Positions 1 to 9,999 of a stretch of DNA of 64,000 nt are shown piece after piece. The stretch is from Fretibacterium sp. OH1220_COT-178. GTDB taxonomy: Bacteria; Synergistota; Synergistia; Synergistales; Aminobacteriaceae. Below the pieces are notes generated by a model. That model was not told the origin of the DNA. It saw nothing but the letters and a program-made list of their open reading frames with translations, and searched no databases. Each line of letters starts with the position of its first letter. Positions within the stretch are counted from its first letter, which is position 1. Where the stretch lies: NCBI RefSeq assembly GCF_003860125.1, contig NZ_RQYL01000001.1, positions 114,857-178,856 of the forward strand. Reading direction: 5' to 3'. Position numbers and translations under genes: made by a program.

Positions 1-516
1 GAGGCCGAGAACGATGCCCGGGTCGCCGAGATCACGGGCAAGGCGGAGGCCGAGGTCAAGGCCATCCGGGATTCCTACGGGGAAAGGCTCTCGAAGGAGG
101 AGCCCGAGGTGGCCAGACGCCGCAAGATCGTGGCCGAGCTCGACGCTGCGAAGGTGGATCTGGGCGTGCGCCAAACCCTCGTCGGCGAGGCCTTCGAGAG
201 TTCCCTCCGCCGACTGGCCGAAATGCCTCGGGACCAATACGTGGCCTTCGCGAACCGTCTGATGGAGCAGGCCGTCCGCACGGGGCACGAGGTCGTCCTC
301 GTCGGAAGGGGAGAAAAGCACCTCGACAAGTCCTGGCTCGACGAGTACAACACGGCCCATCAGACCTCCCTGGTCCTCTCCCCCGACCGCCTGTCCATCT
401 CCGGCGGCTTCGTCCTCCGGGACGGGAGGATCGACGTCAATTGTTCCTGGGACATGCTTCTCGAGGACATTCGTTCGGAGATCGAGTCCGAAGTCGTCAG
501 GAAGCTGTTCCCCTAG
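1..516 (+). CDS. ntpE: V-type ATP synthase subunit E, 5' end outside window
   Basis: Peripheral-stalk subunit of the V/A-type ATPase, holding the catalytic head against the membrane part. Only the last 171 residues are present: reading frame 1 is open from the first base, so the start lies to the left. The visible N-terminal part is charged and helical (Ala/Glu/Arg-rich, coiled-coil stalk), followed by the compact C-terminal domain with the segment LVGRGEKHLDKSWLDEYNT and the typical late motif SGGFVLRDGRIDVNCSWD, which is characteristic of subunit E. It ends 11 bases before subunit C. Family and order (E, C, F, A, B, D) make this call secure; further subunits (I, K, perhaps G/H) would be expected just upstream. 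Confidence 0.93.
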   Translation, partial: EAENDARVAEITGKAEAEVKAIRDSYGERLSKEEPEVARRRKIVAELDAAKVDLGVRQTLVGEAFESSLRRLAEMPRDQYVAFANRLMEQAVRTGHEVVLVGRGEKHLDKSWLDEYNTAHQTSLVLSPDRLSISGGFVLRDGRIDVNCSWDMLLEDIRSEIESEVVRKLFP

Positions 517-527
517 GGGGTGCGACC

Positions 528-1532
528 GTGAGTTACGTGTATGCCGTGGCCAGATTGCGAGGCATGGAGAATCGCCTTCTGGACGCATCCTTCCTCTCCC
601 GGCTCATCGACAGCCCGACGCTCGACGACGCCCTGAAGGCCCTGGGGGAGACGCCTTACTCCCGTTGGCTCGGAAAGGCCGCCGAGGCCGGCTTCGACAA
701 GCTCATCGACGAGGAGATGCTCGCCACATGCAGGGAGCTGGAACAGTTCGTGCCGGACAAGGCGCTCCTGACCCTTTTTCGGATGCCCTACGACTATCAT
801 AACGTCAAGGTGGTCCTGAAGAGCCTTTTCAAGGTTCGAGGCGGGGATTCCGAGGGGCGCCGCCACGAACTGCTTTCGCCTTTGGGCTCCGTCGACCCCG
901 CCGAGCTGGTTTCGGCCCTCGAGACGGAGGAATATGCCCATCTCCCCTACGGTCTGGGCGATCTGATCCCCCGTTGCTGGTTCCTGTGGGAACAGACGAG
1001 GGACGCGCAGGCGGTGGAGCTGCTCCTGGACCACCACTTGTTTGCCACGATGCTCTCCCTTGCCGAGAATCTGAAGATGCCGACCATCGTGGATTGGGTG
1101 AGGAACAAGATCGATGCGGAGAACCTTCGCAGCGCCGTGAGGCTCCAGCGTATGGGCTTCGACACGGCGAAGGGGCTGCCCTTCTTTCATCCCGGCGGGA
1201 CGATCCGTCCCGACGACGTCGCGCGCCTCCTCGGGGAGCCTTTGGAAACGTGGAGCAAACTCCTCTCTCACACCGGCATCGGCCCCCTGCTGGATGCCCT
1301 TCAGGACCGGTCGGACCTCCGGACGACCCTCTCGGAGGTCTCCAAGGCCCTCGACGCGTACCTGATCCGGGTGCTCGAAAAGGCGCGCTTTTCGATGGAC
1401 TCCCCGGCGAACGTCCTCCTCTACCTGCTGACCAAGGAGGCCGAGGCGCGCAATCTGCGCATCGTCCTGGTCTGCGTAGCCGGCGGGCTGAATCGTGAAT
1501 TTGCAAGGAGGCTGTTGAGCCATGTCCGATAG
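528..1532 (+). CDS. ntpC: V-type ATP synthase subunit C
   Basis: Central connector between the rotor ring and the A3B3 head (subunit C, also called d in eukaryotic enzymes). The product is 334 residues, the family length, beginning with [17 protein letters not shown], the usual N-terminus after a GTG start at 528. An upstream in-frame ATG at 441 exists, but it lies inside subunit E and would add a segment with no family resemblance, so GTG 528 is preferred. Almost purely helical, no membrane segment. The stop overlaps the ATG of subunit F (1522), indicating translational coupling. Confidence 0.93.
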   Translation: MSYVYAVARLRGMENRLLDASFLSRLIDSPTLDDALKALGETPYSRWLGKAAEAGFDKLIDEEMLATCRELEQFVPDKALLTLFRMPYDYHNVKVVLKSLFKVRGGDSEGRRHELLSPLGSVDPAELVSALETEEYAHLPYGLGDLIPRCWFLWEQTRDAQAVELLLDHHLFATMLSLAENLKMPTIVDWVRNKIDAENLRSAVRLQRMGFDTAKGLPFFHPGGTIRPDDVARLLGEPLETWSKLLSHTGIGPLLDALQDRSDLRTTLSEVSKALDAYLIRVLEKARFSMDSPANVLLYLLTKEAEARNLRIVLVCVAGGLNREFARRLLSHVR

Positions 1533-1860
1533 CCTTTCTTTGCCGATGGCCGCCATCGGCAGCTATGAGATGGTGCTCCCCTTTCAGGCCGTGGGCGTCA
1601 AACCCTTCATCCTGGAGGCGAACGAGCGGGACACGTTCGAGCGGACGCTCGAGAAACTGGCCCGTGAAAATTACGCCGTGGTCTTCATTCAAGAGGACCT
1701 CTTCGTCGACTTCATTGAGAAGGTCGAGGAGATCAACGACACCTATCCCACCAGCGTCCTGCCCCTGCCCGGACTGTCGGGCAATACCGGCGCAGGGCTG
1801 GCCTCCATCCGCAGCAGCGTGGAGAAGGCCGTGGGCATGGACATCTTTGCGGAGAGATAG
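1522..1860 (+). CDS. ntpF: V-type ATP synthase subunit F
   Basis: Small central-shaft subunit of the V/A ATPase (112 residues; family about 100-110). The sequence has the alternating hydrophobic strand pattern of the Rossmann-like subunit F fold, including [11 protein letters not shown], and ends in a helical tail ([15 protein letters not shown]). The start overlaps the end of subunit C by 11 bases. It sits directly before the catalytic subunit A as in most bacterial and archaeal V/A operons. Confidence 0.92.
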   Translation: MSDSLSLPMAAIGSYEMVLPFQAVGVKPFILEANERDTFERTLEKLARENYAVVFIQEDLFVDFIEKVEEINDTYPTSVLPLPGLSGNTGAGLASIRSSVEKAVGMDIFAER

Positions 1861-1915
1861 GAAGGGCGGGCAGCTCCCCTTTCCTCGAGGAAAATGTATA
1901 GCGGAGGCGATAATA

Positions 1916-3709
1916 GTGCCCAATGAAAGATTGGTAAAAGGGACCATAGAGCGGATCGCCGGCCCATTGGTCATCGCCAAGGGAATGACGGGTGCCAGCA
2001 TGTACGACGTTGTGCACATCGGCGAGATCGGTCTGGTCGGAGAGATCGTGGAGCTGGAGGGGGACAAGGCCTCCATCCAGGCCTACGAGGAGACCTCCGG
2101 CCTCATGCCCGGCGAGCCCGTCGTCTGCCTGGGCGAGCCCCTGAGCGTCGAGCTCGGTCCCGGAATTATCGAACAGTTCTACGACGGCATCCAGCGCCCC
2201 CTCGAGCTGATCGAGCAGGCGGCGGAAAGCCATTTCATCTCGCGCGGAATCAACGTTCCGGCGATCGATCGCAAGAAAAAATGGAACTTCGAGCCCAGGG
2301 TGAAGGTCGGGGATCTCGTCGAATCGGGCGATATCCTCGGAGTCGTTCAGGAGACGGTCGTCGTCGAACACCGCATTCTGGTGCCGAACGGCGTCAAGGG
2401 CAAGGTCAAGACCATCCAGTCCGGGGAGCGCACGGTCGAGGAGGTCGTCGCCGTACTGGACGACGAGGGGACCCTGCACGAGGTCAAGATGCTTCAGCGT
2501 TGGCCCGTGCGTCAGCCGCGCCCCGTCGCCAAGCGCCTTCCCCCCAACGTGCCGATGAGCACCGGGCAGCGCGTCGTCGACGCCTTCTTCCCCATCGCTC
2601 TCGGGGGGACGGCCTGCGTTCCAGGCCCCTTCGGTTCCGGCAAGACGGTCATCCAGCACCAGTTCGCCAAGTGGGCCCAGGCCCAGATCGTCGTCTACGT
2701 CGGGTGCGGGGAGCGCGGCAACGAGATGACGGACGTGCTTCTGGAGTTCCCCGAGCTGGAGGACCCGCAGTCCGGACACCCGCTGATGAAGCGGACCACG
2801 CTCATCGCCAACACCTCCAACATGCCCGTGGCGGCGCGCGAGGCCTCCATCTACACGGCCATCACCCTGGCCGAGTACTACCGGGACATGGGCTACTCCG
2901 TGGCCCTGATGGCGGACTCGACCAGCCGATGGGCCGAGGCCCTGCGCGAGATGTCCGGCCGCCTCGAGGAGATGCCCGGCGAGGAGGGCTACCCCGCCTA
3001 CCTGGGGACACGCCTCGCCTCCTTCTACGAGCGCGCCGGCCGCTGCATCGTCAAGGGCGGAGAAGGGCGCGAGGGATCCATCAGCGTCATCGGGGCAGTC
3101 TCGCCCCCCGGCGGCGACCTCTCCGAGCCCGTCACGCAGAACACGCTGCGCGTCACCAAAGTGTTCTGGGGCCTCGACGCGAATCTGGCCTATCAGCGCC
3201 ACTTCCCCGCCATCAACTGGCTCTCCAGCTACTCGCTCTACACGGAGCGCCTGGATGCCTATTGGGACGAGAAGTTCGACGACGAGTGGAGCGGCTTGCG
3301 CATCGAGGCCATGAGCCTTCTGGAGGAGGAGGATCAACTGCGCGAGGTCGTACGCCTGGTCGGGATCGACGCCCTCTCCAAAGAGGAGCGGATGGTGCTG
3401 GAGACGGCAAAGTCCCTGCGCGAGGATTTTCTGCATCAGAACGCCTTCCACGAGATCGACACCTATGCCTCGATGGACAAGCAGTTCAAGATGCTCAAGA
3501 CCATCGTCCGTTTCCATCATCTGGGCATGGACGCCCTTCGGAAGGGCGTCGCCATGAACGCGCTCTTCAACCTCCCGGTGCGCGAACAGATCGCCCGCAT
3601 GCGCTATCTCGAGGAGGCCCAGATCGCTCAGATCGACAAGCTTGAGGATACGATAAAGGAACAGATCAACGGGATCGTCCCGGTGGGTGGTGAGAGCAAT
3701 GTTGCCTAA
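1916..3709 (+). CDS. ntpA: V-type ATP synthase catalytic subunit A
   Basis: Catalytic nucleotide-binding subunit of the head. From GTG 1916, preceded by GCGGAGGCGA, the product is 597 residues, matching the family (about 580-600); the longer frame starting at 1565 runs inside subunit F and is not expected to be translated. The Walker A loop GPFGSGKTV lies near residues 236-244, the long bulge domain unique to V-type A subunits lies between residues 110 and 190, and the signature [18 protein letters not shown] follows. Whether the enzyme moves H+ or Na+ cannot be told because the membrane subunits are outside the window. The stop overlaps the start of subunit B. Confidence 0.97.
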   Translation: MPNERLVKGTIERIAGPLVIAKGMTGASMYDVVHIGEIGLVGEIVELEGDKASIQAYEETSGLMPGEPVVCLGEPLSVELGPGIIEQFYDGIQRPLELIEQAAESHFISRGINVPAIDRKKKWNFEPRVKVGDLVESGDILGVVQETVVVEHRILVPNGVKGKVKTIQSGERTVEEVVAVLDDEGTLHEVKMLQRWPVRQPRPVAKRLPPNVPMSTGQRVVDAFFPIALGGTACVPGPFGSGKTVIQHQFAKWAQAQIVVYVGCGERGNEMTDVLLEFPELEDPQSGHPLMKRTTLIANTSNMPVAAREASIYTAITLAEYYRDMGYSVALMADSTSRWAEALREMSGRLEEMPGEEGYPAYLGTRLASFYERAGRCIVKGGEGREGSISVIGAVSPPGGDLSEPVTQNTLRVTKVFWGLDANLAYQRHFPAINWLSSYSLYTERLDAYWDEKFDDEWSGLRIEAMSLLEEEDQLREVVRLVGIDALSKEERMVLETAKSLREDFLHQNAFHEIDTYASMDKQFKMLKTIVRFHHLGMDALRKGVAMNALFNLPVREQIARMRYLEEAQIAQIDKLEDTIKEQINGIVPVGGESNVA

Positions 3710-5108
3710 GGAATACAGGACCGTCTCGGGCCTTGCCGGCCCCCTGATGATGGTGGAGAACACGAGCGACGTCCGATACGACGAGCTGGTCGAGATCGAG
3801 CTCGGCAACGGGGAGAAGCGCCGCGGCCGTGTGCTCGAGATCGAGTCGACGCGCGCACTGGTTCAGGTCTTCGAGGGCACCTCGGGCATCGACATCGCCG
3901 ACACGAAGGTGCGCTTCGTCGGCAAGGTTCTGACGCTGCCGGTGTCACGCGACATGCTGGGACGCGTCTTCAACGGACGCGGCGAGCCCATCGACGGCGG
4001 TGCCCCCCTGATCGCCGAGAAGAAGCTGGACATCAACGGAATGCCGATGAACCCCTACTCCCGGGACTTCCCCTCGGAGTTCATCCAGACCGGCATCTCC
4101 ACGATCGACGGGCTGAACCCGATGGTCCGCGGTCAGAAGCTGCCCATCTTCTCGGCTTCCGGACTTCCCCACAACCGCATGGCCGCGCAGATCGCACGTC
4201 AGGCGACGGTCATCAGCGGCCACGAGGACTTCGCCGTCGTGTTCGCCGCGATGGGCATCACCTTCGAGGAGGCCTCCTTCTTCATGGAGGACTTCCGCAA
4301 AACGGGCGCCCTCCAGCGTACGGTGCTCTACATCAACCTGGCGGACGACCCGGCGATCGAGCGCATCACCACGCCGCGCATCGCCCTCACCGCAGCGGAG
4401 TACCTGGCGTTCGAATGCGACATGCACGTCGTGGTCATCCTCACCGACCTGACGAACTACTGCGAGGCGCTGCGCGAGATTTCGGCGGCCCGCAAGGAGG
4501 TCCCCGGCCGGCGCGGCTATCCCGGCTACCTGTACACCGACCTCGCGACCATGTACGAGCGAGCCGGACGTCTGAAGGGAAAGAGCGGCTCCATCACCCA
4601 GATCCCCATTCTGACCATGCCCGAGGACGACAAGACGCACCCGATCCCCGACCTCACCGGCTACATCACGGAGGGGCAGATCATCCTCAGCCGCGGCCTG
4701 CACCGCAAGGGCATCTATCCGCCGGTAGACGTCATGCCCTCCCTCTCCCGCCTCAAGGACAAGGGCATCGGCAAGGAGAAGACCCGAGAGGATCACGCCG
4801 ACCTGATGAACCAGCTCTTCGCCGGCTACGCGCGCGGCAAGGAGGCCAAGGAGCTCGCGGTCATCCTCGGCGAGGGCGCTTTGACGGACGAGGACAAGGC
4901 CTTCGCCAAGTTTGCCGACGTCTTCGAGGACCGCTACATCCGTCAGGGCGAATACGAGAACCGTACCGTCAAGGAGACGCTCGAGCTGGGCTGGGACCTT
5001 CTCACCCTGATCCCGACGAAGGAGCTGAAGCGCGTCCGCGACGCCTACATCGACAAGTATCTGAAACCCCTGCTCGACAAGAAGGCGGAACAGGGCATAA
5101 AGGCCTAA
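3699..5108 (+). CDS. ntpB: V-type ATP synthase subunit B
   Basis: Non-catalytic (regulatory) nucleotide-binding subunit of the head, 469 residues from ATG 3699. GTG codons at 3687 and 3690 are in frame and could also serve, but the ATG follows GGTGGTGAGAG at good spacing and gives the standard N-terminus [15 protein letters not shown]. The P-loop is degenerate ([13 protein letters not shown] instead of GxxxxGKT), as expected for B. The characteristic [20 protein letters not shown] is present. Overlaps the end of subunit A by 11 bases. Confidence 0.97.
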   Translation: MLPKEYRTVSGLAGPLMMVENTSDVRYDELVEIELGNGEKRRGRVLEIESTRALVQVFEGTSGIDIADTKVRFVGKVLTLPVSRDMLGRVFNGRGEPIDGGAPLIAEKKLDINGMPMNPYSRDFPSEFIQTGISTIDGLNPMVRGQKLPIFSASGLPHNRMAAQIARQATVISGHEDFAVVFAAMGITFEEASFFMEDFRKTGALQRTVLYINLADDPAIERITTPRIALTAAEYLAFECDMHVVVILTDLTNYCEALREISAARKEVPGRRGYPGYLYTDLATMYERAGRLKGKSGSITQIPILTMPEDDKTHPIPDLTGYITEGQIILSRGLHRKGIYPPVDVMPSLSRLKDKGIGKEKTREDHADLMNQLFAGYARGKEAKELAVILGEGALTDEDKAFAKFADVFEDRYIRQGEYENRTVKETLELGWDLLTLIPTKELKRVRDAYIDKYLKPLLDKKAEQGIKA

Positions 5109-5123
5109 GGAGGCGGTGGAGCG

Positions 5124-5747
5124 ATGGCACGCATCAACGTCAACCCCAACCGCATGGAGCTCTCGAAGCTCAAGAAGCGCCTGGCGGTGGCCAAGCGGGG
5201 GCACAAGCTGCTGAAGGACAAGCAGGACGCCCTCATCAAGGCGTTTTTGGAGCGGGCTCGAGCGGGCAAGGAGCTCCGGGAGAGGGTCGAGGCCGAACTT
5301 CAGGAGTGCTACGGGACCTTTGCGCTCTCCCGGGCGCAGACCACCCCCGAGATCCTGGAGCAGGCACTGATCTTTCCGGGGGCGCGCTGCACGCTCTCCG
5401 TGGACTGGCACAACGTCATGAGCGTCATGGTCCCGCAATACGACGTCAAGCAGGAAGGCAACCCCGTAAACTACGGCTTCGTCTCCGTCCCCCTGCTGCT
5501 GGATGTGGCTCTGGAGCAGTTCAGCAAACTGATCCTCCGCCTGCTGGAACTGGCCGCCGAGGAGAAGGCCATCCGCCTGATGGCCGGCGAGATCGAACGT
5601 ACCCGGCGGCGCGTCAACGCCCTGGAGTACGTCATGATCCCCAATCTGCAGGAGACCATCCGCTACATCAGCATGAAGCTGGACGAGCAGGAACGCTCGA
5701 CCCTCAGCCGCCTGATGAAGATCAAGGAGATCGTCCGATCGGCTTGA
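5124..5747 (+). CDS. ntpD: V-type ATP synthase subunit D
   Basis: Central rotor axle subunit D, 207 residues, almost entirely helical with N- and C-terminal halves that form the antiparallel coiled coil of the shaft. N-terminus RINVNPNRMELSKLKKRL and the segment RRRVNALEYVMIPNLQETI near residue 155 are family hallmarks. A good Shine-Dalgarno (AAGGAGGCGG) sits 10 bases before the ATG. Last gene of the ATPase operon, followed within 16 bases by a strong terminator. Confidence 0.96.
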   Translation: MARINVNPNRMELSKLKKRLAVAKRGHKLLKDKQDALIKAFLERARAGKELRERVEAELQECYGTFALSRAQTTPEILEQALIFPGARCTLSVDWHNVMSVMVPQYDVKQEGNPVNYGFVSVPLLLDVALEQFSKLILRLLELAAEEKAIRLMAGEIERTRRRVNALEYVMIPNLQETIRYISMKLDEQERSTLSRLMKIKEIVRSA

Positions 5748-5762
5748 AGACGAACCTGTTCC

Positions 5763-5802
5763 ATAAAAAAACTCCCCCTCGCAGGAGGGGGAGTTTTTTT
5801 AT
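5763..5802. terminator. Bidirectional intrinsic terminator after the V-ATPase operon
   Basis: A perfect inverted repeat: ATAAAAAAACTCCCCCTC (5763-5780), loop GCAG, then GAGGGGGAGTTTTTTTAT (5785-5802). The 9-bp GC stem is flanked by a run of seven A on one side and seven T on the other, so it can terminate both the plus-strand ATPase operon and the minus-strand DUF533 gene that ends at 5837. Confidence 0.95.
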
Positions 5803-5836
5803 GGAGACACTCTCCAAGATGAGTCCGAAGACGGCA

Positions 5837-6589
5837 CTATGCCGATTGCATCCCCACAAGCTGCTCGATGTTGCCCACAACCTCCGGCGTGAGCCCCATG
5901 GATTGGGCAAGCCGCTCCAGGTACGTCCGCTCCGCCAGGGTATCCACCTCGACAGCCATCAGAGAGGCGGAGTACACCTGCGCGGCAAGCTCGGGACGAC
6001 CTCGGACCGCCGCAACGATCGCCTCCGTGGACATCGGGCTCTGCAGCTGCGAAAGGACATAATTCATTCCGTCCTGATCAATCCCCACCTCCTTCATCCT
6101 GCCGGTGATGCGATTCAGCTCGTCCGCATCAATTTTTCCATCCGCCTTGGCCGCATCGAGCATCGCGGTAAGAACCAGATGCGCGTCATTCTCAAGCTGC
6201 TGAGCCTGGCCTGGAGTTGGATTTTCGATCAAGCCCACCGGTGGCTGAGGATTCTGCCCGGCATTTTTGAGGGCCTTGAAGGCCATCATTCCAAGGAGCC
6301 CCATCAGGCCACCGCCCAGTCCCTTCAAAGGGGCACTCGACCTTCCGGAAAGAGCGCCAAGCAAAGCGCCAACGCCGGCAGCGGCAAGATTTTCCCTTCC
6401 ACCGACAGCCTGTTCCGCGCGATTCATAAAAGATTGTCCGCGTCCTAGGAGGCCGGAAAACATCTCCTGAAGGCCAGCAGATTCTTTCCCGGAGAACAGA
6501 TCCAAAACGTTCCGCATCCGTCCCTCCGACGAAGGGGCGAGACCACTTCGGGTCAGAGCCCCCAGCATCTCCATAAAATTTGCCGCCAT
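5837..6589 (-). CDS. DUF533 / TerB-like domain protein
   Basis: A 250-residue protein. The first 90 residues are Gly/Ala/Leu-rich with a hydrophobic glycine-rich stretch (LGGGLMGLLGMMAF near residues 92-106) that could associate with membrane. The second half is a TerB/DUF533 helical domain containing AMLDAAKADGKIDADELNRI, which includes the acidic, metal-binding-like loop DGKIDADE, a hallmark of the family (YebE of E. coli). Molecular function of the family is not established. Start ATG 6589 follows AAGGGGGAACGG. Probably single-gene transcription, converging on the ATPase operon. Confidence 0.8.
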   Translation of the reverse strand: MAANFMEMLGALTRSGLAPSSEGRMRNVLDLFSGKESAGLQEMFSGLLGRGQSFMNRAEQAVGGRENLAAAGVGALLGALSGRSSAPLKGLGGGLMGLLGMMAFKALKNAGQNPQPPVGLIENPTPGQAQQLENDAHLVLTAMLDAAKADGKIDADELNRITGRMKEVGIDQDGMNYVLSQLQSPMSTEAIVAAVRGRPELAAQVYSASLMAVEVDTLAERTYLERLAQSMGLTPEVVGNIEQLVGMQSA

Positions 6590-6618
6590 AAACCGTTCCC
6601 CCTTCCGATATAAATGAC

Positions 6619-7206
6619 TCAGCCCCAGACCGCCAGATACTTCGAGCGGAATTCCTCGAAGTTCATCGTCGTGGAGCCGGCCAGCACCAAGTTCCCATCC
6701 TGCACGAAGGAAGGGACGACCTCGAGGCCCATCCCCTCCGCCTCACGATCGCGCTCGGCGAGGATCTCCCCATACTTCCCCTCCCGAAGGCTCCGGCCGA
6801 GGGCCTCCCCATCCAGCCCAACCTCGCTTCCGAGCTCCACAACAGCCTCCACGGAGGAGACGTTCTTATCCTCCACGAAAATGGCCTGGAAGACTCGCTC
6901 GATATAGGCATCCGTCCTGCCGGCAGCCCGGGCGAACTCGAGCCCCATCAGGGCGTTTCGGGTATTCGGCGAAACGTGTGTCGCCTCGAAATGCCGAAGC
7001 TCGCCGCCCAGGGCACGGTATCGCTTGAGATCGGCCTCCGCCTTGGCGTCGCTCTTCGCCGGTCCGCCCTCGGGCGGATATTCCGGGTGAATTTCCCAGG
7101 GCACCCACTCCGCCTCCACGGGGCGCTCCTCCTGCATCTTGAGCCAGAAGCCCCGACCAAGATAACAGAAAGGACACAAGAAATCGAAATAAACCTTGAT
7201 CATCAT
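6619..7206 (-). CDS. DsbA family protein (FrnE-like)
   Basis: A thioredoxin-fold protein of the DsbA/FrnE (2-hydroxychromene-2-carboxylate isomerase-like) group, 195 residues. It starts VYFDFLCPFCYLG, with the redox motif CPFC at residues 11-14 right after the first strand, and has the cis-Pro loop near the C-terminus (LEVVPSFV). No signal peptide, so it is a cytoplasmic oxidoreductase rather than a periplasmic disulfide catalyst. ATG 7206 is preferred over an upstream in-frame start at 7227 because AAGGAG lies 6-7 bases before it and the upstream codons lie in the nitroreductase gene. Substrate unknown. It follows the nitroreductase gene by 17 bases, likely one transcript. Confidence 0.85.
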   Translation of the reverse strand: MMIKVYFDFLCPFCYLGRGFWLKMQEERPVEAEWVPWEIHPEYPPEGGPAKSDAKAEADLKRYRALGGELRHFEATHVSPNTRNALMGLEFARAAGRTDAYIERVFQAIFVEDKNVSSVEAVVELGSEVGLDGEALGRSLREGKYGEILAERDREAEGMGLEVVPSFVQDGNLVLAGSTTMNFEEFRSKYLAVWG

Positions 7207-7223
7207 AGCGCTCTCCTTTCGGC

Positions 7224-7748
7224 TCACCAGCGCTCGAGATGCACGGCCCCCTCATCAATACCACGATGCGGCGGCTTGTTCTCGGCACCATAGCCAATCG
7301 CGGCGATGCCCATGACCCGGATCCCCTGGGGCACTCCCAGCAGGGCCTCGATCTTTTCAGGTAGATCATCACGCCCCCAGCGGACTCCAAGCCAGACGGA
7401 ATTCAGTCCCAGCCCCTCCGCAGCCAGCAAAATGTTCTGCATTGCCGCGGCGCAGTCCTCCTCCCACCAAGGGTTTTCATGCCCCTCGTGCAGGATAGCC
7501 CCGCACACGGCCACGGCCAGCGGAGCCTGAAGCAACATCTTGGCGTAAGGATGCGCCTCAGCCAGAGCGTTCAGGGTCCTGCGTTCCCGAATCACCACGA
7601 AATGCCAGGGGCGTCTGTTGGCCGCGCTGGGCGCAGCACAGGCACACTCCAGAAGCAAGTCTATCTTATCCTGTTCTACCGGCCTCTCGGAATAGCTTCT
7701 CACACTTCGGCGTGCACGTATACCGTCCAAAAGCTCCCAGTTCTCCAT
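7224..7748 (-). CDS. Nitroreductase family protein
   Basis: FMN-dependent NAD(P)H oxidoreductase of the nitroreductase fold, 174 residues. N-terminal LDGIRARRSVRSYSERPV is the FMN-phosphate-binding start typical of the family; CACAAPSAANRRPWHFVVI (about residues 36-54) is the second flavin contact. The middle segment AAMQNILLAAEGLGLNSVWLG and terminal GYGAENKP are also characteristic. Start ATG 7748 chosen (AAGGGG at 8 bases); an ATG at 7769 is also in frame. Physiological substrate cannot be inferred. Upstream partner of the DsbA-like gene. Confidence 0.88.
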   Translation of the reverse strand: MENWELLDGIRARRSVRSYSERPVEQDKIDLLLECACAAPSAANRRPWHFVVIRERRTLNALAEAHPYAKMLLQAPLAVAVCGAILHEGHENPWWEEDCAAAMQNILLAAEGLGLNSVWLGVRWGRDDLPEKIEALLGVPQGIRVMGIAAIGYGAENKPPHRGIDEGAVHLERW

Positions 7749-7830
7749 CAGTTCAGCCCCTTTCGACACAACAGCGCAATCCCAGGAAGAACTAACCCCT
7801 TTTCGTCTTCCACTTCCAGCGAAGCACCGA

Positions 7831-8844
7831 TCAAACCATGCGCAGAATCGTCCCCCCCCAGGAGAGCCCGACGCCGAACCCCAGCACCAACACGGAGTCT
7901 CCCTTTACGAGCCTCCCGGACCGCATTGTGTCGTAAAGGGCGATCGGGATGGTCGAGCTGACGGTGTTGCCGTACTTCTCGATGTCGAAGACGAACTTCT
8001 CCTCGGGGACGGCAAGAAGGTCGCGCAGCTTCTCCAGCATCATGTGGCTGGCCTGGTGCAGCACGACAAACTGCGTTTCCTCCAGGGAGGTCCCGTTTTT
8101 CCTGAAGACGTCGTGCATGCATCCCGGGGCAATCTCCATGGAGAATTTGAGTATCTCGGGCCCGTCCATATAAAGGTTCTCGGGGGTACGGACGTTCCCC
8201 CACTTGTTCCGAGTCTCCACGCGGGTCTCCGGGGAAGAGGGAAGGGCCCAGGCACCGGCCGGGATGATGAGCCTTTGGGCCCCGCTGCCGTCCGTACCGA
8301 GGACAAACTCCCCGATCCCCCGTTCATCGGACGACTCCACGAGAATCGCCGCCGCCGCATCGCCGAAAAGGGTCCGTGTGCTTTTGTCCTGAGGGTGTAT
8401 GGTTCGGGTTATGGTCTCGGCCGTGATCAACAGGACCTTTTTTGCCACGCCCCCCAGGATCAGCCCCTTGGCCAAGGCCAGCCCATAGATGAACCCGGAG
8501 CACCCCAGATTGTAGTCCAGAGCGCCGATGTCCCTTCTCAACCCCAGCCGGTTCTGTACGATACAGGCTGTGGCCGGAAGAAAGTGGTCCGGACACTCCG
8601 TACAGAGCAGCAGGAAATCAATCTCGTTCCGATCGACGCCATGCTCCTCGAAAAGCCGCTCCCCCGCGGCCGTCGCCAGATCGGAGACCTTTTCATCCTC
8701 GACGACATGCCGTTCCGATATGCCGGTCTTGCCGAAAATCTTGCTCTCCGTCCAGGTCCCGAATTGGCGGACCAGCTCCGCGTTGTCCAGGACCCGCTCC
8801 GGAAGATATACCGATATGGCCCTCACGGCCGCTTCTTGACCCAT
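7831..8844 (-). CDS. 3-oxoacyl-ACP synthase III family protein (FabH-like)
   Basis: Thiolase-fold condensing enzyme, 337 residues. The catalytic triad is visible: Cys115 in DYNLGCSGFIYGLA, His in VLHQASH and Asn in KYGNTVSSTIPIA. C-terminal GFGVGLSWGG is the glycine loop of the fold. Family members start fatty acid synthesis (acyl-CoA plus malonyl-ACP) or make specialised ketides. No other fab gene is nearby, so a non-housekeeping role is possible: the neighbours are a nitroreductase and a DsbA-like protein. Start ATG 8844 has GGAGG about 10 bases upstream. Confidence 0.88.
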   Translation of the reverse strand: MGQEAAVRAISVYLPERVLDNAELVRQFGTWTESKIFGKTGISERHVVEDEKVSDLATAAGERLFEEHGVDRNEIDFLLLCTECPDHFLPATACIVQNRLGLRRDIGALDYNLGCSGFIYGLALAKGLILGGVAKKVLLITAETITRTIHPQDKSTRTLFGDAAAAILVESSDERGIGEFVLGTDGSGAQRLIIPAGAWALPSSPETRVETRNKWGNVRTPENLYMDGPEILKFSMEIAPGCMHDVFRKNGTSLEETQFVVLHQASHMMLEKLRDLLAVPEEKFVFDIEKYGNTVSSTIPIALYDTMRSGRLVKGDSVLVLGFGVGLSWGGTILRMV

Positions 8845-9020
8845 TCTGTGTTAGCCTCCATCATCATGCGTTTCGATACGATCTATCGAATTTTGAAGTT
8901 CCATTGGAAAGCACGAACGCGAACAAAAACAAGGCCCGGTGCGAAGGGACAAGCCCAAATGCAAGAGCCCGCAGGCGTATCGCCCATCGATATACCGGGG
9001 CCATCGATGTCCGGCACCGT

Positions 9021-9662
9021 TTATTTTTTCCCCGAGCCCTTGGCCTTGATCTCGGCAAGGCGCCGGCCGGCACTCTGGGCCTGGGGCGTCTCGGGATAGT
9101 CCCGAACCACGGCCGCATAGGCCTCCCTTGCCCTTTCCGTCTCATTCGCCTGATCCCAGGCCTCGGCCTCGGTCAAGGCCAGAAAGGGACGATAGGACGA
9201 TGGCAGATCCATAGCCCCGGCCCGTAGAAGCTCCCGACAGAGCTCCACGACCCGGCTCCGGTTCTCCGTTCCCTCATACAGCAGGACCAATCGGTTTCGA
9301 ACCTGAACGCCCCATCTCGAGGTGGGATAGTGCGCCAAAAAGAGCTCCAGCACCTCGCGCGCCATCTGTTCCCGGGGCTCGGGGAAGGAGTCGAGATAGA
9401 GATTGGACAGCGTCCAGAGCGCTTCTTCGGCGGCCTCGGTCTCCGGACAGGACTTCACGATTTCGTAATAAAGCGATTCGCGCTCTTCGACCCGCTCCTC
9501 GGGAAGACGGGAGATCGCCAGCCGAATCTCCAGGGCCCTTTGATCCTGCTCCGCAAGGGACCGACCGGCCGCCGCCCCCGAAGCGGACGGCGAGGCGAAT
9601 AACAAAATCCAGGACAGAGCGCAGAAAATCCGCCTCCACAAGTTTCGTTTAACGGCGAACAC
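9021..9662 (-). CDS. Secreted tetratricopeptide-repeat protein
   Basis: About 213 residues from GTG 9662 (AAGGGGGCGGG upstream). Residues 4-30 form a signal peptide: KRNLWRR, then a hydrophobic core (IFCALSWILLFA) and an Ala-rich cleavage region. The mature part consists of helical TPR-like repeats, e.g. YYEIVKSCPETEAAEEALW, and SYRPFLALTEAEAWDQA..VVRDYPETPQAQSAGRRL at the C-terminus, resembling YbgF/BamD-type envelope TPR proteins. No lipobox Cys after the core. The open frame continues upstream to 10016, but that part has no signal sequence and reads into the dhaK promoter region, so I shortened it. Exact role unknown; likely periplasmic adaptor. Confidence 0.7.
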   Translation of the reverse strand: MFAVKRNLWRRIFCALSWILLFASPSASGAAAGRSLAEQDQRALEIRLAISRLPEERVEERESLYYEIVKSCPETEAAEEALWTLSNLYLDSFPEPREQMAREVLELFLAHYPTSRWGVQVRNRLVLLYEGTENRSRVVELCRELLRAGAMDLPSSYRPFLALTEAEAWDQANETERAREAYAAVVRDYPETPQAQSAGRRLAEIKAKGSGKK

Positions 9663-9852
9663 ACATCCCGCCCCCTTCGTGCGTCTTACCAAATCATGCC
9701 GCGTTGCATACTTGGTTTTATTACCTGGTGACACTCCTCTTGCCGGAGTTATTTTAACTGTTCCCCCCCCTTTCGACAACGCAACCGTCGAAAAATAGGC
9801 GAAGTGACCGACCTGGGGAAAAGGCGAGAGGAAAATGCCATCCGGCATTTCG

Positions 9853-9881
9853 TTGTTGGGTCTCGGGAAGAATGTTACAAT
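9853..9881 (+). promoter_or_regulatory. Candidate sigma-70 promoter of the dha operon
   Basis: TTGTTG (9853-9858), 17-base spacer, TACAAT (9876-9881), about 120 bases before dhaK. The -10 matches 5/6, the -35 only loosely. It lies in the 337-base space (9663-9999) between the divergent TPR and dhaK genes; I see no other gene or strong hairpin there. Confidence 0.4.
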
Positions 9882-9999
9882 TCGGTTGGGAGAAGAAGCA
9901 ACCTTGCCGCGGCCTTTTCCGTGAAACCATCCCCACGTTGCCGACCGGAATCCATCCGAGACCTCGGATTCCATCAAAATTGAGAGGGAGGAAGGGACT

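Noticed and set aside
3945..5438. 497-residue minus-strand frame opposite V-ATPase B
   Set aside because: Mirror of codon bias in a high-GC gene; no recognisable family, while the plus strand is certain.
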